The position numbers were made by a program, and so were the translations under genes. 64,000 bases of DNA from Zantedeschia hybrid cultivar. Taxonomy: Eukaryota; Streptophyta; Magnoliopsida; Alismatales; Araceae. The stretch's first letter is position 1; every line of letters starts with the position of its first letter. The notes under the pieces are model-generated. The model ran no database searches, was not told the origin of the DNA, and saw only the letters and a program-made list of their open reading frames with translations. Of this stretch, positions 22,480 through 34,802 are shown one piece after another. The stretch lies in contig JARZZO010000006.1 in assembly GCA_030544215.1 (NCBI GenBank), forward strand, positions 53,606,501-53,670,500, in the 5' to 3' direction.

Positions 22480-23472
22480 TCTCATCAATTTGAACCAGTT
22501 TAGGAGTCTTGAATGACGTCGGCCTTGGACGATGCGATTCAAGACAGAATCTCATTAATTCCTACAATTAACATGTGTTTACATTGATAGATAGTTTGGT
22601 TAATTGCATATTTGAGAACATACTTGATGACGATGATTTCTACGTAATCGGATCGCACTGTGTTGCGTTTTGTGCGATCGTGGACCTAGAGTGACAGTTG
22701 TTAGCCTTAGGCACCCCATGTCGGTGTGGGAGTGACATGGCGCCGGTGTGGGAGTGGTGGGGTGACGCCTAGAGAGAGGGTCACTTGTGCTGGGGGAAGC
22801 AAAACCACATTGAGCCAGGTCAGGCTGGAGTAGCCAGTATGCTATCCGAGGGGTTGCTGTTTGGTCTCAGTGGGTCGGTATTTTCTGCATTCGGTCGTGT
22901 GACTTGTGTGTTTAGCCGAGACGCTAGTTGTGGACTCCGTGGTAGTTTCAGAATCGTACATGTTACTGTTATAAATACGTGTGTTTTATATCGAAATTGT
23001 GTTACTGCTTTATTTAGTTAAATTGCCTACATTTGTGTACTGCACTTGTGGGTGTGTGAGTGGGTGGTGGGGATCGAAGGATCCCTACTGAGTCTTTTTC
23101 AATGAGACTTATCCCCTACGGTTTTCAGGTGAGGGTTCCAGGCAGGCGTAGAGAGGAGAGTGTTGCCTTGGGTTGCGCGCCAACAGCCGCTGTTCCGGGC
23201 TATGCCCCGATGTAGTTGTTATTTCCTTTATTTGGCCTTTACGTTTAACTATTTCTTTTTCAGTTGGAGTATGTAATTATTTACTGAGTCGAGTCAAATT
23301 GTAATAATTTTTATTTTCTGCACTTCCTTTACAATTCAATGTGATGTGGATGTTTAGCTTAGTTTATCATTTATTTCCCAGACTTATCGAGATCCTGGTT
23401 TGGCTCAAAATTTAATGATTCGGTACCCATTTAGTAATCGGATCCCCAATTATAGGGTGGTGGGTCGTTACA
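22480..23472 (+). mobile_element. Truncated chromovirus LTR fragment F
   Basis: The right end reads GGTGGGTCGTTACA, the end of the C-family LTR (compare the reverse of 32629-34713). About 990 of roughly 2085 bases remain and the LTR start is missing. The left junction joins copy H and the right junction enters the second RNase H of copy G. Sequence such as TTGAATGACGTCGGCCTTGG and the CGGTGTGGGAGTG repeats match element C. This looks like the outcome of a deletion rather than a clean insertion, because the flanks are not continuous with each other. Confidence 0.8.
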
Positions 23473-24412
23473 ATTTGAGCCAGTCCGATCGGAGTTTCCG
23501 GATGAAGAATTGATGTCCATAGACAACATCAATGATGATATGTGGACTCTGCACTTTGATAGAGCTCGGAACTCTCATGGTAAGGACATCGGCATTGTTC
23601 TCTTATCACCTGAAGGTGTCACCATTCCACAAGCCTTTCAGCTTGATTTTTATGTTTCCAACAACGTAGTTGAATATGAGGCTCTCATTGCTGGCCTCGA
23701 GGCCGCTCATCTCCATGGTGCCACCAAGCTGAGAATTGTGGGTGATAGTCAACTAATTCTTCGCCAAGTGCTTATTACGTATCGCACCCTTGATCCCAAG
23801 CTTAAGCCCTATCAGGAACTCACTTCGGCTTATGCCAAGCTTTCCACCAAACTGATCTTTGTCCATGTTCCTCGGAATCAAAGCATTCTAGCTGACGCTT
23901 TAGCTTCTCTCGCATCTTCTCTAAATTTCCCGATCAGCAGTCAATCTGAGTCGATCATCGTTCATAGGCATCTTTCTCTTGTTGTGAAAGACACTTCCTT
24001 CCTTAAGGTTAAAGAGAAACTACTGAAGAAGGTTAGAGATGGGGATATTATAGAAAAGAGAGAAATTATGCTACTAGATTGGCAACAAGAAATGGAAGAT
24101 GAGGATAAACTATGGTATTATTAGATTGCTAAGTACTGTGAAGATCAGTCATACCCCGAAGAAGCCACTATTGAGGAGAAAAGGGCTATCAGGAGAGTTG
24201 CTCAGAGATACACCTTAGTTGGAGGAACTCTATATAAACGTCGATTTGATGGTGTCCTCTTGAGATGTTTGGATGAAGATGAGCTTTGGAAGATCATGGA
24301 AGGAGCTCAAGCCAGAGTTTGTGGTGGTCATGTTAACGGACAAATGCTATCAAAGAAAATCCTTAGACAAGGATATTATTGGCCAACCATGGAAGAAGAT
24401 TGTGTAGGATAT
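23473..24412 (+). pseudogene. Archaeal-type RNase H and integrase N-terminus
   Basis: The frame shows the second RNase H of Tat elements: WTLHFDRARNSHG (catalytic D kept, next G changed to R), VVEYEALIAGLEAA, VGDSQLILRQV and LADALASLASS, i.e. the D-E-D-D set. This domain removes RNA from RNA-DNA hybrids. The integrase zinc region follows (GGHVNGQMLSKKILRQGYYW). A TAG at 24122-24124 interrupts the frame where D has tyrosine-glutamate, and the solo LTR then splits the integrase. Close to D 42383-41450. Confidence 0.88.
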
Positions 24413-25811
24413 TGTAGGCGCCCAGAATGTCCCCCGCCGCGGCTGCGGGCTTCGGATCGAGGGCTTCTCCGTTCGTCTCAGCACTGTGGCGATTTAAAGG
24501 GGGTTAGAAATTAAAGTGTGATCGCCAGGAGCATTACCTTTCGGTCCCTGTGCTCTGCAGGAGTGTAAGAGGTGATAGCGTTCTGAGGGAGCGAGAGATG
24601 GTGGTTTCCCCTTCTCTTCCTCCGGCCGGCCAGAGGAAGAGAGCTCGGTAGTCCGCACGCAGAATCTGGTAAGAGCCCCTGAAAAGAGAAGACAAACAAA
24701 GAAAAGAAGTAACCCGATTAGAACTGTGATATGCAGACTCCGTTCATGTAAACAAAAAAATTAACTGGAATTGGAGGGAGACGCACCGGATGGGTGGTTG
24801 GGAGGGAAGGTGACCATACGTTATGGCCACCCACCTCCCGTTTTTTTGTTTGGAACCTCTGGGGGTAAAGGGTGCTAAGTCATCCTAAGATGCATGCATG
24901 CAGATAGAGTGCTCGTGTGTGAAAAGTGAAATGATGTGTTGAAGGTGAAAAAAAAGAGTGAGAGAGGGAGAATGTTACGGCATGGATGGAAAGTGAGAAT
25001 GCAATGAAATGAAGGGGCGAAAAGTAAAAGAGGGTTAAGAAGACAAGCCCATTTAGAGTGCGAAGGATTCCTCTGAAACTCTCTGACTCCTTACCCGCTC
25101 GACTCCTCGAAGCCGACCCGTTCCGAGAAATAAACTCCTTCTTAATCCCCCTCCAACCCCCTTGCTCGAGGGAACCTAGGGGGTTTAAATAGATGAAGGA
25201 AAAATAGAAGAAAATAGGGGTCTAAATCCCCGTAAATCATCCTGGAGCCAATGGGAAGTGGTCAAGGATCGGAGGTGGTGCGCGCGGCAGCCGCCGGAGT
25301 GGGACGTGATCGGAGTAGTGGGGGTGAGGGTGGCAAGTAGAGGAGATCGTGGGGAAGACGAGGTCAAGGTGGTAGTTAGGGGAGTGGACGGCCAGCCAAC
25401 ATGCCTTCCAATCCCGTGGAAAGCCAGGTAGCTGGCCTTCCACGAAGTGGTGGAAGGCGGCCCGGTTGGCCTTCGAAGGGGGTGGAAGGCAAGGGGTGGC
25501 CTTCGAAGGGTGGTGGAAGGCAAGGGGTGGCCTTCGAAGGGTGGTGGAAGGCGGGCTGGTTGGCCTTTGAAGGGTGATGGAAGGCAAGGGGTAGCCTTCG
25601 AAGGGTGGTGGAAGGCGGGCTGGCTGGCCTTCGAAGGATGGTGGAAGGCGGGCTGGCTGGCCTTCAAAGAAAAAGGTAGCTAGAGTCGGGATTTGGTTAA
25701 TGGGCCTAATTATTAGTGGGCTGAGATGGCTAAGATGAGGGATTAGGTGATGATGGGCTAATGATGGATGGAGTTTATGACCAAAAGGGTGGTCCAAAAT
25801 CGGTGTCTACA
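24413..25811 (-). mobile_element. Solo LTR of the element B family
   Basis: 1399 bases, TGTAGGCGCC...GGTGTCTACA on +, flanked by the 5-base duplication GATAT (24408-24412 and 25812-25816). Element D gives the empty site (GTAGGATATGTCCGTAGG, minus strand near 41453). It is about 310 bases shorter than the LTRs of B, mostly because the GGAAGGC array (25430-25675) has short 33-base units instead of 125-base units. It carries the TATA-like element (25185-25192) and the TGGCGATCAC copy (24518-24527) on the minus strand. Confidence 0.95.
25430..25675. repeat. Short-unit GGAAGGC/GGCCTTC array in solo LTR
   Basis: About seven units of roughly 31-35 bases of the form GTGGAAGGC, G-rich spacer, GGCCTTCGAAGGG. 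It is probably nearer to the ancestral form of the longer arrays in element B. Confidence 0.9.
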
Positions 25812-26776
25812 GATATGTTCGTAGGTGTGCTAAGTGTCAACTTCACGCCGATAAGATCCATTCCCCCGCATCTTCACTCCATCCTGTTTCTTCCCCATGG
25901 CCTTTCGCTATGTGGGCTTTTGACATCATTGGACCCCTTCGTAATCCTGATTCCGCCTCCAAATCAAAATCTTTCATTCTCACGGCAACGGAATATTTCA
26001 CCAAGTAGGCAGAAGCCGAAGCATACACGGAGATCAAAGTATCAACGGTCTGCAAATTCATCATGAGGAACATCATCACCAGATTCGGAATTCCAAGCTC
26101 CATCATCACTAACAACGGACCACAGTTCATATCAAAAGAGCTGAAGGACCTCTGCAACAAGTATAAAATTGCATTGCACCATTCATCTCCTTATTATCTG
26201 CAAGGCAATGGCCAAGCAGAAGCAACCAATAAGACTCTGATAAAAATTATCAAGAAAACGTGTAAGTCTGATAAATTCTCGGACTAGCCAGAAAAATTAA
26301 TTGAGGCTCTATGGGCATACCGAACTTCAATCTGCACTCCCACTGGGAAAAGTCCTTATTCCTTAACATTTGGAATGGAGGCGGTAGTTCCATACGAAGT
26401 CCTCATCCCATAATTAAGAGTACAATTGAGCAAGGAATTTTTCATTGATGAGCATCGCTCAGCACTCTTAGCTCAATTGGAACTTTTAGACGAGAAAAGA
26501 TGGTCAACCTCTAATCATGCAAGAGTATATCAGAACAGATTAGCACGTTTTTACCAAAAAAAAGTCATTGAACGAAAGTTTAAAGTTGGTGAAATGGTTG
26601 TGAAAAGAATCTTTGTGAAACCTGGTGGCCCGCGTTCTAAACTCCAACCCAACTGGGAAGGACCATACGTCATATCACATGCTTTCCCTGGTAACGCCTA
26701 TCGCTTAGTTAATGCAAAAGGGCAAGAGTTAACTCACCGCTGGAGCGGTTTGTATCTTAAGAAGTACTACCCTTAG
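25812..26776 (+). pseudogene. Integrase core and C-terminus of copy G
   Basis: The frame resumes after the solo LTR: YVRRCAKCQLHADKIHSPAS (zinc CC pair), MWAFDIIGP with the first catalytic D, then a TAG at 26006-26008 where a tryptophan is expected (YFTK*AEAEAY), IITNNGPQFISKELKDLC (second D site changed to N), and GNGQAEATNKTL with the catalytic E. A TAG at 26284-26286 and a TAA near 26413 follow, then the C-terminal GPY module ends at 26776. The stop at 26006 is also present in D. Inactive as it stands. Confidence 0.9.
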
Positions 26777-28211
26777 TGTAAACAATCAACATGGTGCAAG
26801 GATCAGTAGAGTCGGAAGATTTGAAAACTCAAATTCCCTTATTAATCTTTGGTAATCTAATTCACGTGCGTTATTACACACAAACACATTTGGTTCATGA
26901 GTAACAAGATATGTGAAGCCCGAGGAACACCGAAAGCTTGACTAATAGCGGAAAAGTACTACTTATTCTTTTCAAAACAAAACTTCTGTTTTTACTCTCA
27001 ACCCACGATGTCGGAACGAGGTTTAGAATAGACTACTGAAAATATCCGCCATCTTAGTAAGAGGTCGTCATAAAAAAAAGGGGGAGATCCGCCCTACAAA
27101 AGCAAAAGGGCAAAAAGCCAAATCAAAAGGCCGTCCAAACATTATAAATGTTATCACAAAAGGCCACAAAATCAAATGAAAAGGGAGTGCAAGGTCGTTA
27201 AATACCCCGTGAAAATAGAAAATGACCGAATCCCAACGGATAATAGAGTAAAGGAAGGACATCTTTCTGAGTCTTTGGAACCCACTCGCGGGCCTTCTAG
27301 ACAAATTCTTTCCCTCTTTCTAAAGAGGCGTGCTCCAAGCTTGAAGAATGGCCGAGGTTGACTAAGGGTCGGACCATCGAATGGGATCATGATTACAAAC
27401 ATAATTCAAGTACAATAAGTCTGGATTAGGTCATTAAAGAATGATGAGGGAATTAAGTTGACAAATGAATATACTCTTTTGATCCAAGTTCCATGCTGGT
27501 CCTTAGTTTATTCAGTTGATGTCTTATTGCAAAAACCCCAAAAAATTGAATATTTCAAAAAAAAAATTGTCTTATTTCGAAACCACAAAAAATTGAATAT
27601 TTAAAAAAAAATGAATATTTCAAAAAAAAATTGAATATTTCAAAATAAAAAAAAAAATTGCATATTTCAAAACAAAAAAAAATTGCATATTGCAAACTCA
27701 CAAAAAAATTGAATTTTTCAAAAATCACAAAAAAATTTGAATATTTTAAAACAAAAAAAAATTGTCTTATTTTAAAACCACAAAAATTTTGGATATTTCT
27801 AAAAATTGGAATTGCCAAACAGGAATATTTCGATTAGCATGCGTCTGATTAAGCTATGAGTGTTGCATCCTTTTAATTTTCAGTGAGCATTTGCATGCTT
27901 GTATGTTGCATTTTTACCATTTATTTTCCTTTAATTATGTTTATTTACCTTCATTAAACGGAGGCTTCGCCCCTTGACCCTTCTATCAAAGATGGAATCA
28001 AGCAGCCGGTTACTTAACTAGACAAGGTACTAAGCCCGAATAGATATTTAATTTGTTTGGTTGTTCAAGCCATGTGCAGGGATGAAAAGGAGAGACAGTA
28101 GAAAATAGTACCAAGACGACTCAAGTATGAAGAAAGTCCTTTCATATATCAAAAGAGTCCATATACAAGTGAAAGGACTTCAAAATAAAAGAAGATACAT
28201 CATGACAGCCC
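26777..28211. other. Post-pol spacer of copy G
   Basis: Aligns with 465-1960 of element A. It holds a purine tract at 27072-27085 (eight A, five G, GA) and the AT-rich array at 27540-27790. No gene is supported. Confidence 0.7.
27540..27790. repeat. AT-rich tandem array in copy G
   Basis: Units of TTGAATATTTCAAAA, some changed to TTGCATATTTCAAAA or TTGTCTTATTTCGAA, separated by A runs. Same place and core as 1230-1556. Confidence 0.85.
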
Positions 28212-28877
28212 TTACGGCTGACTCTCTCCTGCGCCCTCATCCAGTAGGCTCTGTGCCTCGTCCTGGACGTCCGGTACTCGTACTGGCGGCGGTGGTTGTC
28301 CCATAATGCTCGGCCCTGCCTGGCCGGAGGATACTGCTATGTTGGTGGTGAAAGCACTCGCCTGTCCTCGCTCCAACGCTCGCTGCCGCGCACGCTGGTA
28401 ACGAGCCTCTATGCTCTAGCGCTCGTGCTCCGCCACTGACAGCTGGCCCTGGGGACTCTCCAATCGATACCGGTAGCGATCCCTCTCCTCAGTCAAGATC
28501 TCCAGTCGAACATGGAGACATGCGAGCTCGCAAGAGAGATCACTGGTAGAGAGTCTCGACAACTGCTCCTCCAGCTCAGCAACCTGGACTACTGAACTAC
28601 GGGCCTGCGCTAGCTCAGCATCTCTCTCTCCAAGAGCCATGCAAAGCTCTTGGACCTGCAACATAAGACATTGTTAGTCAACTAATCAAGCAAGCAAACA
28701 AAGCAATGTCGAGATGAAAGAACCAAGTCAAAGATTTACCCGAGCAGCAACATCATCCTCAGCCTGAGTGGCTCGGCGGATGGCTAGAGCTAGCTGACTT
28801 CACAAGTCAGCCTTGGCAGCTTCATGGGCAGCCGAAGAAGAAGAAGGACCGGAAGCAATGGAAGGTGAAGGGGTTGT
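28212..28877 (-). pseudogene. Antisense PMD gene, third copy (exons 6-7)
   Basis: Exon 7 spans 28655-28212, 444 bases, the same length as in element A. It encodes the coiled coil (VQELCMALGERDAELAQ, LEEQLSRLSTSDLS, LEILTEERDRYRYRLES) and ends DEGAGESQP. Exon 6 runs from the copia insertion at 28877 to 28740, with donor GTAAATC at 28739-28733. One TAG lies in exon 7 (HER*SIEARY). The rest of the gene would be on the far side of the copia and chromovirus insertions, beyond the window. Confidence 0.75.
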
Positions 28878-29188
28878 TGTTGGGATCAGGGTGGGACGCG
28901 AAGAATGCAGCGGAAATCAAGAATAAATTCCCACCCGATGCCTGTTGATCCAATTCGGAACGAAAAACAAGAACCGAAAATTCGAGTGTAATCAGATTAC
29001 CGTGCAAGGATTCGAATCCGCTTCTGTCTCGGTTCCATCGAGGCGACGCCGCGAGCCGCACAAACGTCCGGTCTCCAGTGGTATCCACGCGATCCTCCGC
29101 GGTGGTTCATCCTCGCTCCCTCGTCCATATCAGCTCACTCACTGAAGATCCATCGCCGCAACGACGTCCGAAAACCCGCCGACTGGAA
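28878..29188 (-). repeat. Copia-a LTR, end segment
   Basis: The U5-like end of the copia-a LTR, containing TTTCCGCTGCATTCTTCGCG on the minus strand, as in the ends of the Y LTRs (TTCCGCTGCGTTC). It continues at 30734 after the inner solo LTR. Confidence 0.8.
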
Positions 29189-30733
29189 TGTTGGGTTCTC
29201 GGGTTTCTCCGGATCTCCCGTGCAGCGGAAATAAAATTAAAAACAGAGATTCGTTCCCGTTTAGAAAAATCTAAAATTACGATAATCAGATTATCGAATC
29301 TTACCATGTGCGGACTCGAATCCGTAACCGTTCGGTTCCGTCGGTGCGACAACGCTAGCCACGCAAGCGCCCGGCCTATAGCGGAGTCCACGCGATCCTC
29401 CTCGCGACGGATATCCTCACGTTCCTCGTTCTTCGCAACCACGAAACCTCCGCCGGTCGCAACGCGAGGACGATTTCCCGTCAAACGGGAGTCGGAGAAG
29501 TGGCGGAGTAGATCCAGGGATCCGGATCTGGCCTGGGACGCCAAAGAGAGAGAGAAATAGAGGAGGGGGCGGCTAGGGTGAGCAGCAACTTGGCCTGCTC
29601 AGCCCGTTCGCTATATTTTATATTAACTGTGCGGTTTTTCATAAAAACCCCCAGTTTATATAAACCTCACTTATTTATCCATCGCCTTGAAAATCATTTG
29701 TGTGTGACCCTCTAGGCCCAATTACCAGTCTGGTTAATAGCCCAATAAGGCCAGTAACTCCTTACTGGCTTAATTAATCAATTACTAACTCTTTATTAAT
29801 TAATTAATCAATCAAATTGATGTCGCACAACGAATTCGACCAAGGCTCCGATCACGTTGGGTGCCAAGCAACACCGCGTGAACCCAGAAGGTATCGAGGT
29901 TAAGCAACCCACTCTTAGAACCTTTCCACCGACAGTTACCACGTGGATATAATCCTTCATTTGTACAATGCTCTCGAGTCAACTCAGGGTATGGCGTGCT
30001 GTCAAACCCTAACCAGTCGACTCACTTGGATTAGATGTTGCTGATGAATATCGGAAAACTCATTTCCCGATATTATCGTCCACCCTGGCCAGGGACTTCC
30101 GCGCATCCTTCCTAGAGCATTCTCTCTCTAAGTATCGAGAGCGAATGATTCCTTATTAATACACAATTCCCTTCGACGGTATTCCACTGTACCCAATCCT
30201 TGGCTGTTTAGAATCCCGTGGTTAGAGACTCGTAAACCAAGGTCAAAGCACAGAAGTCCACCGACAAGGTGTCCTTGGTGTCTTAGGTCCGAGGACCATC
30301 CACGCAACTGCGACAATAGAATCAAGCTGGTTGACAGTGAGGTACAATACCATCCAGCAATTCAGTCGGATTAGTTCAGTAAACTCATTCTCCAATGAGC
30401 ACCTACAGATTCGCCTTAGTATCTCCACACAAGTGACTTATGAGATCAGTCATCCTCCTCATATGAGCAAGAGTAATCTGTACTAGTCTAACCGGATATC
30501 CGATGTCCTTCTCAGATATCCTCCGACTAGGAACAACTAAGAATATGTGTGTTTAAGTGATCAGTCTCATTAGTATGATCACATCATAATCTGATCACTA
30601 TCGCACATATTCACGGACTTCATTATGAGACGATAATTAATATGATTTACACACAATGAATATTATGCCATTATATTAATAAATGAACGAGATTACAAAG
30701 ACTGATTAGCTTGTAGGCCGCCTAAGACTATCA
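29189..30733 (-). mobile_element. Copia solo LTR nested in the copia-a LTR
   Basis: 1545 bases. On the minus strand it starts TGATAGTCTTAGGCGGCC and ends GAGAACCCAACA. Direct flanks are CTGGAA on the left and GGAAAT on the right, compatible with a decayed duplication around GGAA. Removing it makes copia-a one LTR of normal length. A TATA-like TATAAAATA lies on the minus strand at about 29612-29623. Confidence 0.82.
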
Positions 30734-32012
30734 GGAAATTTCCGACTTTCGGGAATCACTCGTGGCAAAGACAGACACTGTCCTAGTGCCTCGAACAGGG
30801 TGCCTAGAGGAGGAGAAGACAGAAAGGGAGGTGGCCATCATGGGGAAACCCTGGAGCTTTTGCCCAGGGTTTCTCAACAGCGCGTATATATATATTAAGT
30901 CGGCGCGACTTTTCACAAAAGTCCCCGAGTTAATATAAATCCCACTTAAATACCACCAACTGAGAATCTTATTACGTGTGACCCTCTAGGCCCATTAACC
31001 AGTCCGGTTTTCAGCCCGTTAAGTCCAATAACTAGTTATTGACTTATTATAATTAATTAATATCTAGATATTAACTAATTACTTAACCGAATTAACATCT
31101 CATGTAAATTCGGTCGAACTTCCGATCAAGTTGGGTGCCAAACAACACCGCATGATCCCAGAAGGTAATAGGGTTCAACAACCCACTCATAGAACCTGTC
31201 CCTCCACAGTTACCGCGTGGCTATAATCCTTCGTTCGCACAATGCTCTCGAGTTAACCTAGGGTGTGGTCAACTGTCAAACTCCAGATGGTGTCAACTCA
31301 CTTGAATCAGACTCTGCTGAACAATATCCGAAAACATCTTTTCTGATATTGTTTCTGCTTTGGCCAGAGACTCCTGTGGATCTATTCTAGAGCATTCTCT
31401 CTCTAGTTACCTGAGAGCGAACGATCCTTTATTGAACATACAATCACCTTCGAAGGTCTTCCGCTGGACTCAATCCTTGACTATTAGAGATCCCGTGGAT
31501 AGAGATTCATAGGTCAAGGTCAAAGCCCAGAAGTCCACCGACAGGGTGTCTTTGGTGTCTTATGTCCAAGGATCAACCACACCACTGTAACGATGAATCA
31601 AACCGGTTGACAGTCAGGTAAATTACCATTCGGCGATTCATGTCGGATCAGTTCAGTGAACTCATTCCCCAATAAGCACCTACAGGTTTACTATTGTGTC
31701 TCCACACAAGTAACTAACGAGATCAGTCACCCTCATCATATGAGCTGGAATAACCTGTACTAGTCTTATTGAATGTTTGATGTCCTTATCAAACATTCTA
31801 TGACTAGGAACAATTGAGAATATATGTTTATAAGTTATCAGTCTCATTATTACGATCTCATCATAATCTGATGACTATTGCACACATTCATGGACTTCAT
31901 TATGCGCAATAATAAATATGCCAATCTACATAATTAAATAATTGCCATTTATCAGTGAACCAGATTGAAATAGGTGCCTTATGATTGGCTTAGAGGACAC
32001 CTATATCCATCA
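30734..32012 (-). repeat. Copia-a LTR, start segment
   Basis: The U3 part of the copia-a LTR, from TGATGGATATAGG (minus, 32012) down to the inner solo LTR. A long TA run on the minus strand at 30885-30895 is a probable TATA box. The stretch 30960-31960 is about 1 kb similar to 29700-30720 of the inner LTR. Confidence 0.82.
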
Positions 32013-32628
32013 ATCTCCCACTTGGATTCAAGCCAATCACATTCGTATTTGATTTCCATCAAATCTAGGTGATGCTCACATAAAGCCTGTGACTAAGACT
32101 TAGTCAGGGATCTACTAGATTATCTACATATGGAATATTTTCCATTACGTTATTTCCTCTTAATCCTTTCTCTGTGAACTTGTGAAAGAGCCTCAGAATA
32201 TTCTGCAACTTCTGATGAGACCATGGCTCGACCACAAAATTGATCACTCCCACTGTTGCCCTACAACAACGGGACTTTATCAAAGATCTTTTAGAACTAC
32301 ATCTAGTTCAGGGATGAACTCTTTCATTCATACTGTTCCAATAACAGTATCACTTATTTATGTCGTCATCTTAATATCGAGTTCTAGTTTGGAACCCTGC
32401 CAATCCATTCCTTTCTTATTAGAAGGTTAAACCCATTATTTAGTCTTGAAATTTGAGTCACTGTGACCTCACTTTTTCAAATCATCTTCTCCGTATACAG
32501 GAGTGCATCCTTGGCACTTCTCAAGTACTTAGTGATGCGCTTAACTTCTATTATCTAGGTTCCCCTGTATCCTTCAAGGAAGTTTTCCTTAAAGAAATAT
32601 ATTCAATATCTCAACATTTGAGACTTAT
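32013..32628 (-). pseudogene. Degraded copia RNase H / pol end
   Basis: The minus strand reads KYLRSAKDALLYTEK, comparable to KYLRRTKD-type sequence at the start of the copia RNase H. Stops and frame changes follow, then DPLTKS-like sequence and DWLESKWE next to the polypurine tract. This is the normal end of copia pol; element Y has ADPLTKPLSQ and GDWL at the same place. It is heavily decayed and cut at 32628 by the chromovirus LTR. Confidence 0.65.
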
Positions 32629-34713
32629 TGTAACGACCCGCCACCCTATAATCGGGGATCCGATTACTAAATAGGTACCGAATCATTAATTTCGAGCCAA
32701 ACCAAGATCTTGATAAGTCTAGAAAATAAATAATAAACTAAGCTAAACATTCACATCGCATTGAATTATAAAGGAAATACAGGAATTAAAAATTATTACA
32801 ATGCGACTCGACTCAGCAAATAATTACATACTCCAACATAAGGGAAATAATTAAGCATACAGGCCAGAAAATAAAATGACAACTACATTGGGGCATATCT
32901 CAGAACAACGGCTGTTGGCAGGCGACCCAAAGCAACACTCTCCTCGCTACGCCTGCCTGGAACCCTCACTTGAAAACTGCAGGGGTGAGTCTCATTGAAA
33001 AGACTCAGTAGGGATCTTTCGATCCCCACCACCCACTCACGCACCCACAAGTGCAGCAACACAAATAAAGATAATTTAAGCAAGTAAAGCAGTAAACATA
33101 ATTCCTAAATTTCGATATAAAACACATGCATTCGAAATATAACATGCACAATTCTAAAACCATTCTACCACGGAGCTCACAACCAGTGTCTTGGCAAAAC
33201 ACACCAACCACACGGCCGAACGCGAGAAGCTCCGACCCGTTGAGACCAAACAGCAACCCCTCAGATAGCGCACTGGCTACTCCGACCTGACAGGCTTCAG
33301 GTGGTTCTGCTTCCCCCAGCACGAGTGACACTCCGAATGTACCACTCCCACACCAGTACTAGCTATGCCCCGGGATACACCAGGTGACCCTCTCTCTAGG
33401 CGTAACCCAGTCACTCCCACACCGGCGATGTGTCACTCCCACACCGACACAGGATGCCTACGCACTAACAACTGTCACTCTAGGCCCACGATCGCACAAA
33501 ACACAACACGGTGCGATCCGATCACATAGAACCCGTCGTCATCGAGTACATTTCTAAGCATGCAATTAACTAAACTATCTAACAATGTAAACACGTGTTA
33601 ATTGCAGGGATTAATGGAATTCTGGCTTGAATCGCGTCGCCCAAGGCCGACGTCATTCAAGCTTCCTAAACTGGTTCATGTGAAATCTGGCCTCGGAAAA
33701 TGGCCTAAAACACGTCGGCTATAGGGGTCGCCGTTTAAAAGGCGTCGATGTCCCTAGTCTCCTGATAACGACAGAAATAGAGACAGGCCTCAGGGTGATC
33801 TGACTTAAAACGCGTCGGGCATGGAAGTCACCGTTCAAAAGGCGTCGCTGTCCTTGGACGCTCCTCAGTCCGGAGACAGAGTCTCTTATTTGGGCTAAAT
33901 CGCGTCGCGGGTGGAAGCCACCTTTCTAAAAGGCGTCACTGTCCCCCGACGCCATTTAACCCTCACAGACAGGTTCTTCCTCCGCCATCTCCCAATCCAC
34001 AGGGTGGGATTTCCTCTCCCAAATCGTGTAAAAACACAAAAAAAGTGGAGAAGGAGTAGAAGAACCTAAATACCCATTAAAACACCTAAATTCTCATTAC
34101 ATGCAATTAGTATTTTCACCCCAAGAAAACCCCTAAACATGCTCCAAAGCGGGAAAAACATGGTTTTTAAACGAAATACAATGAGGATCGTCACCCTACC
34201 GGTTTCTCGAACTCCTCCTAGCTCCAAGCCGCCAACCCGCCTCGCCATACGCCGCCGCCGGTACCGCCGTGGACGCCATTATTCCACCGGGACTTCGGTC
34301 GCCGTCCGGAGAGAAAAACGCCGCGAAGGATATGGTGGTGGTAGTGGTGAGAGTTAGGAGGTTGATGGGGTGGAGGGAGAGAAGAAATGGAGGGGGGAAA
34401 GCAAGGAGAGGGGGAAGCGATTCGTCGGAGGTCGGAGGGAGGAGAGGAGAGAGAAGAGAAAGGAGAGAATGAGGGAAAGGAGGGAGGATTCACGAGGTCA
34501 AATAGAAGTTAGGGAAAATGCGTTGTCCAAGCTCGACGTCATTCAGATGACAAGACCGGGCCGTACTCTGACAAAGCAGAGTCGTACTCTAAATGGCATC
34601 GTCCATACAAGACGTGAAAAGGAAACTAAGTCTCAGTCCCACCAGGGCCCAAACTAAGGGATCAGACCCCTAAAACTGACCCGATAACCAGATCCGAAAC
34701 CTCAATCCTTACA
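32629..34713 (-). repeat. 3' LTR of chromovirus C
   Basis: 2085 bases, TGTAAGGATTGAGG...GGTGGCGGGTCGTTACA on the minus strand. It includes several GCGTC near-palindromes; the best is at 33625-33662, with 15-base arms (GCTTGAATCGCGTCG and CGACGTCATTCAAGC, two mismatches) and an 8-base spacer. LTR fragments E and F and the partial 5' LTR at 63488 belong to the same family. Confidence 0.93.
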
Positions 34714-34726
34714 TTCTCCGCCCCTT
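34714..34726 (-). other. Polypurine tract of element C
   Basis: Minus strand AAGGGGCGGAGAA directly before TGTAAGG of the 3' LTR. Confidence 0.9.
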
Positions 34727-34802
34727 AAAAGAATTTCGTCCCCAAAATTGCCTGCTACAATTAATGAGATTGAAAAATAATGGTACAAGCTCACAAGAGA
34801 AC

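Larger units (their letters stand above)
23473..28877 (+). mobile_element. Tat-like copy G (pol to antisense PMD exon 6)
   Basis: A + oriented fragment holding the archaeal-type RNase H, integrase, post-pol spacer with purine tract and AT array, and the last two exons of the antisense PMD gene. It is interrupted by a B-family solo LTR at 24413-25811. The right end is cut by a copia LTR at 28878. The left end meets LTR fragment F. Confidence 0.85.
28878..32628 (-). mobile_element. Copia-a: 3' end of a Ty1/copia element
   Basis: On the minus strand: degraded pol end (32628-32013), polypurine tract AAGTGGGAGAT, then an LTR starting TGATGGATATAGG and ending ATCCCAACA at 28878. The LTR is split by a solo LTR (29189-30733); its own length is about 1590 bases, close to the 1566-1579 of element Y, to which it is related (shared AGCCAATCAT start and GTGTGACCCTCTAGGCCC). 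It interrupts PMD exon 6 of copy G. The left flank is GTTGT (28873-28877). The right part is cut by chromovirus C, so the remainder should lie beyond the window. Confidence 0.85.

Noticed and set aside
28822..29560. Overlapping frames on both strands
   Set aside because: They fall in the GC-rich ends of two copia LTRs and have no recognisable domain.
32629..34713. Host promoter or gene features in the GC-rich part near 34200-34500
   Set aside because: This part is the U3 side of the chromovirus LTR; the basic and serine-rich frames there have no domain.
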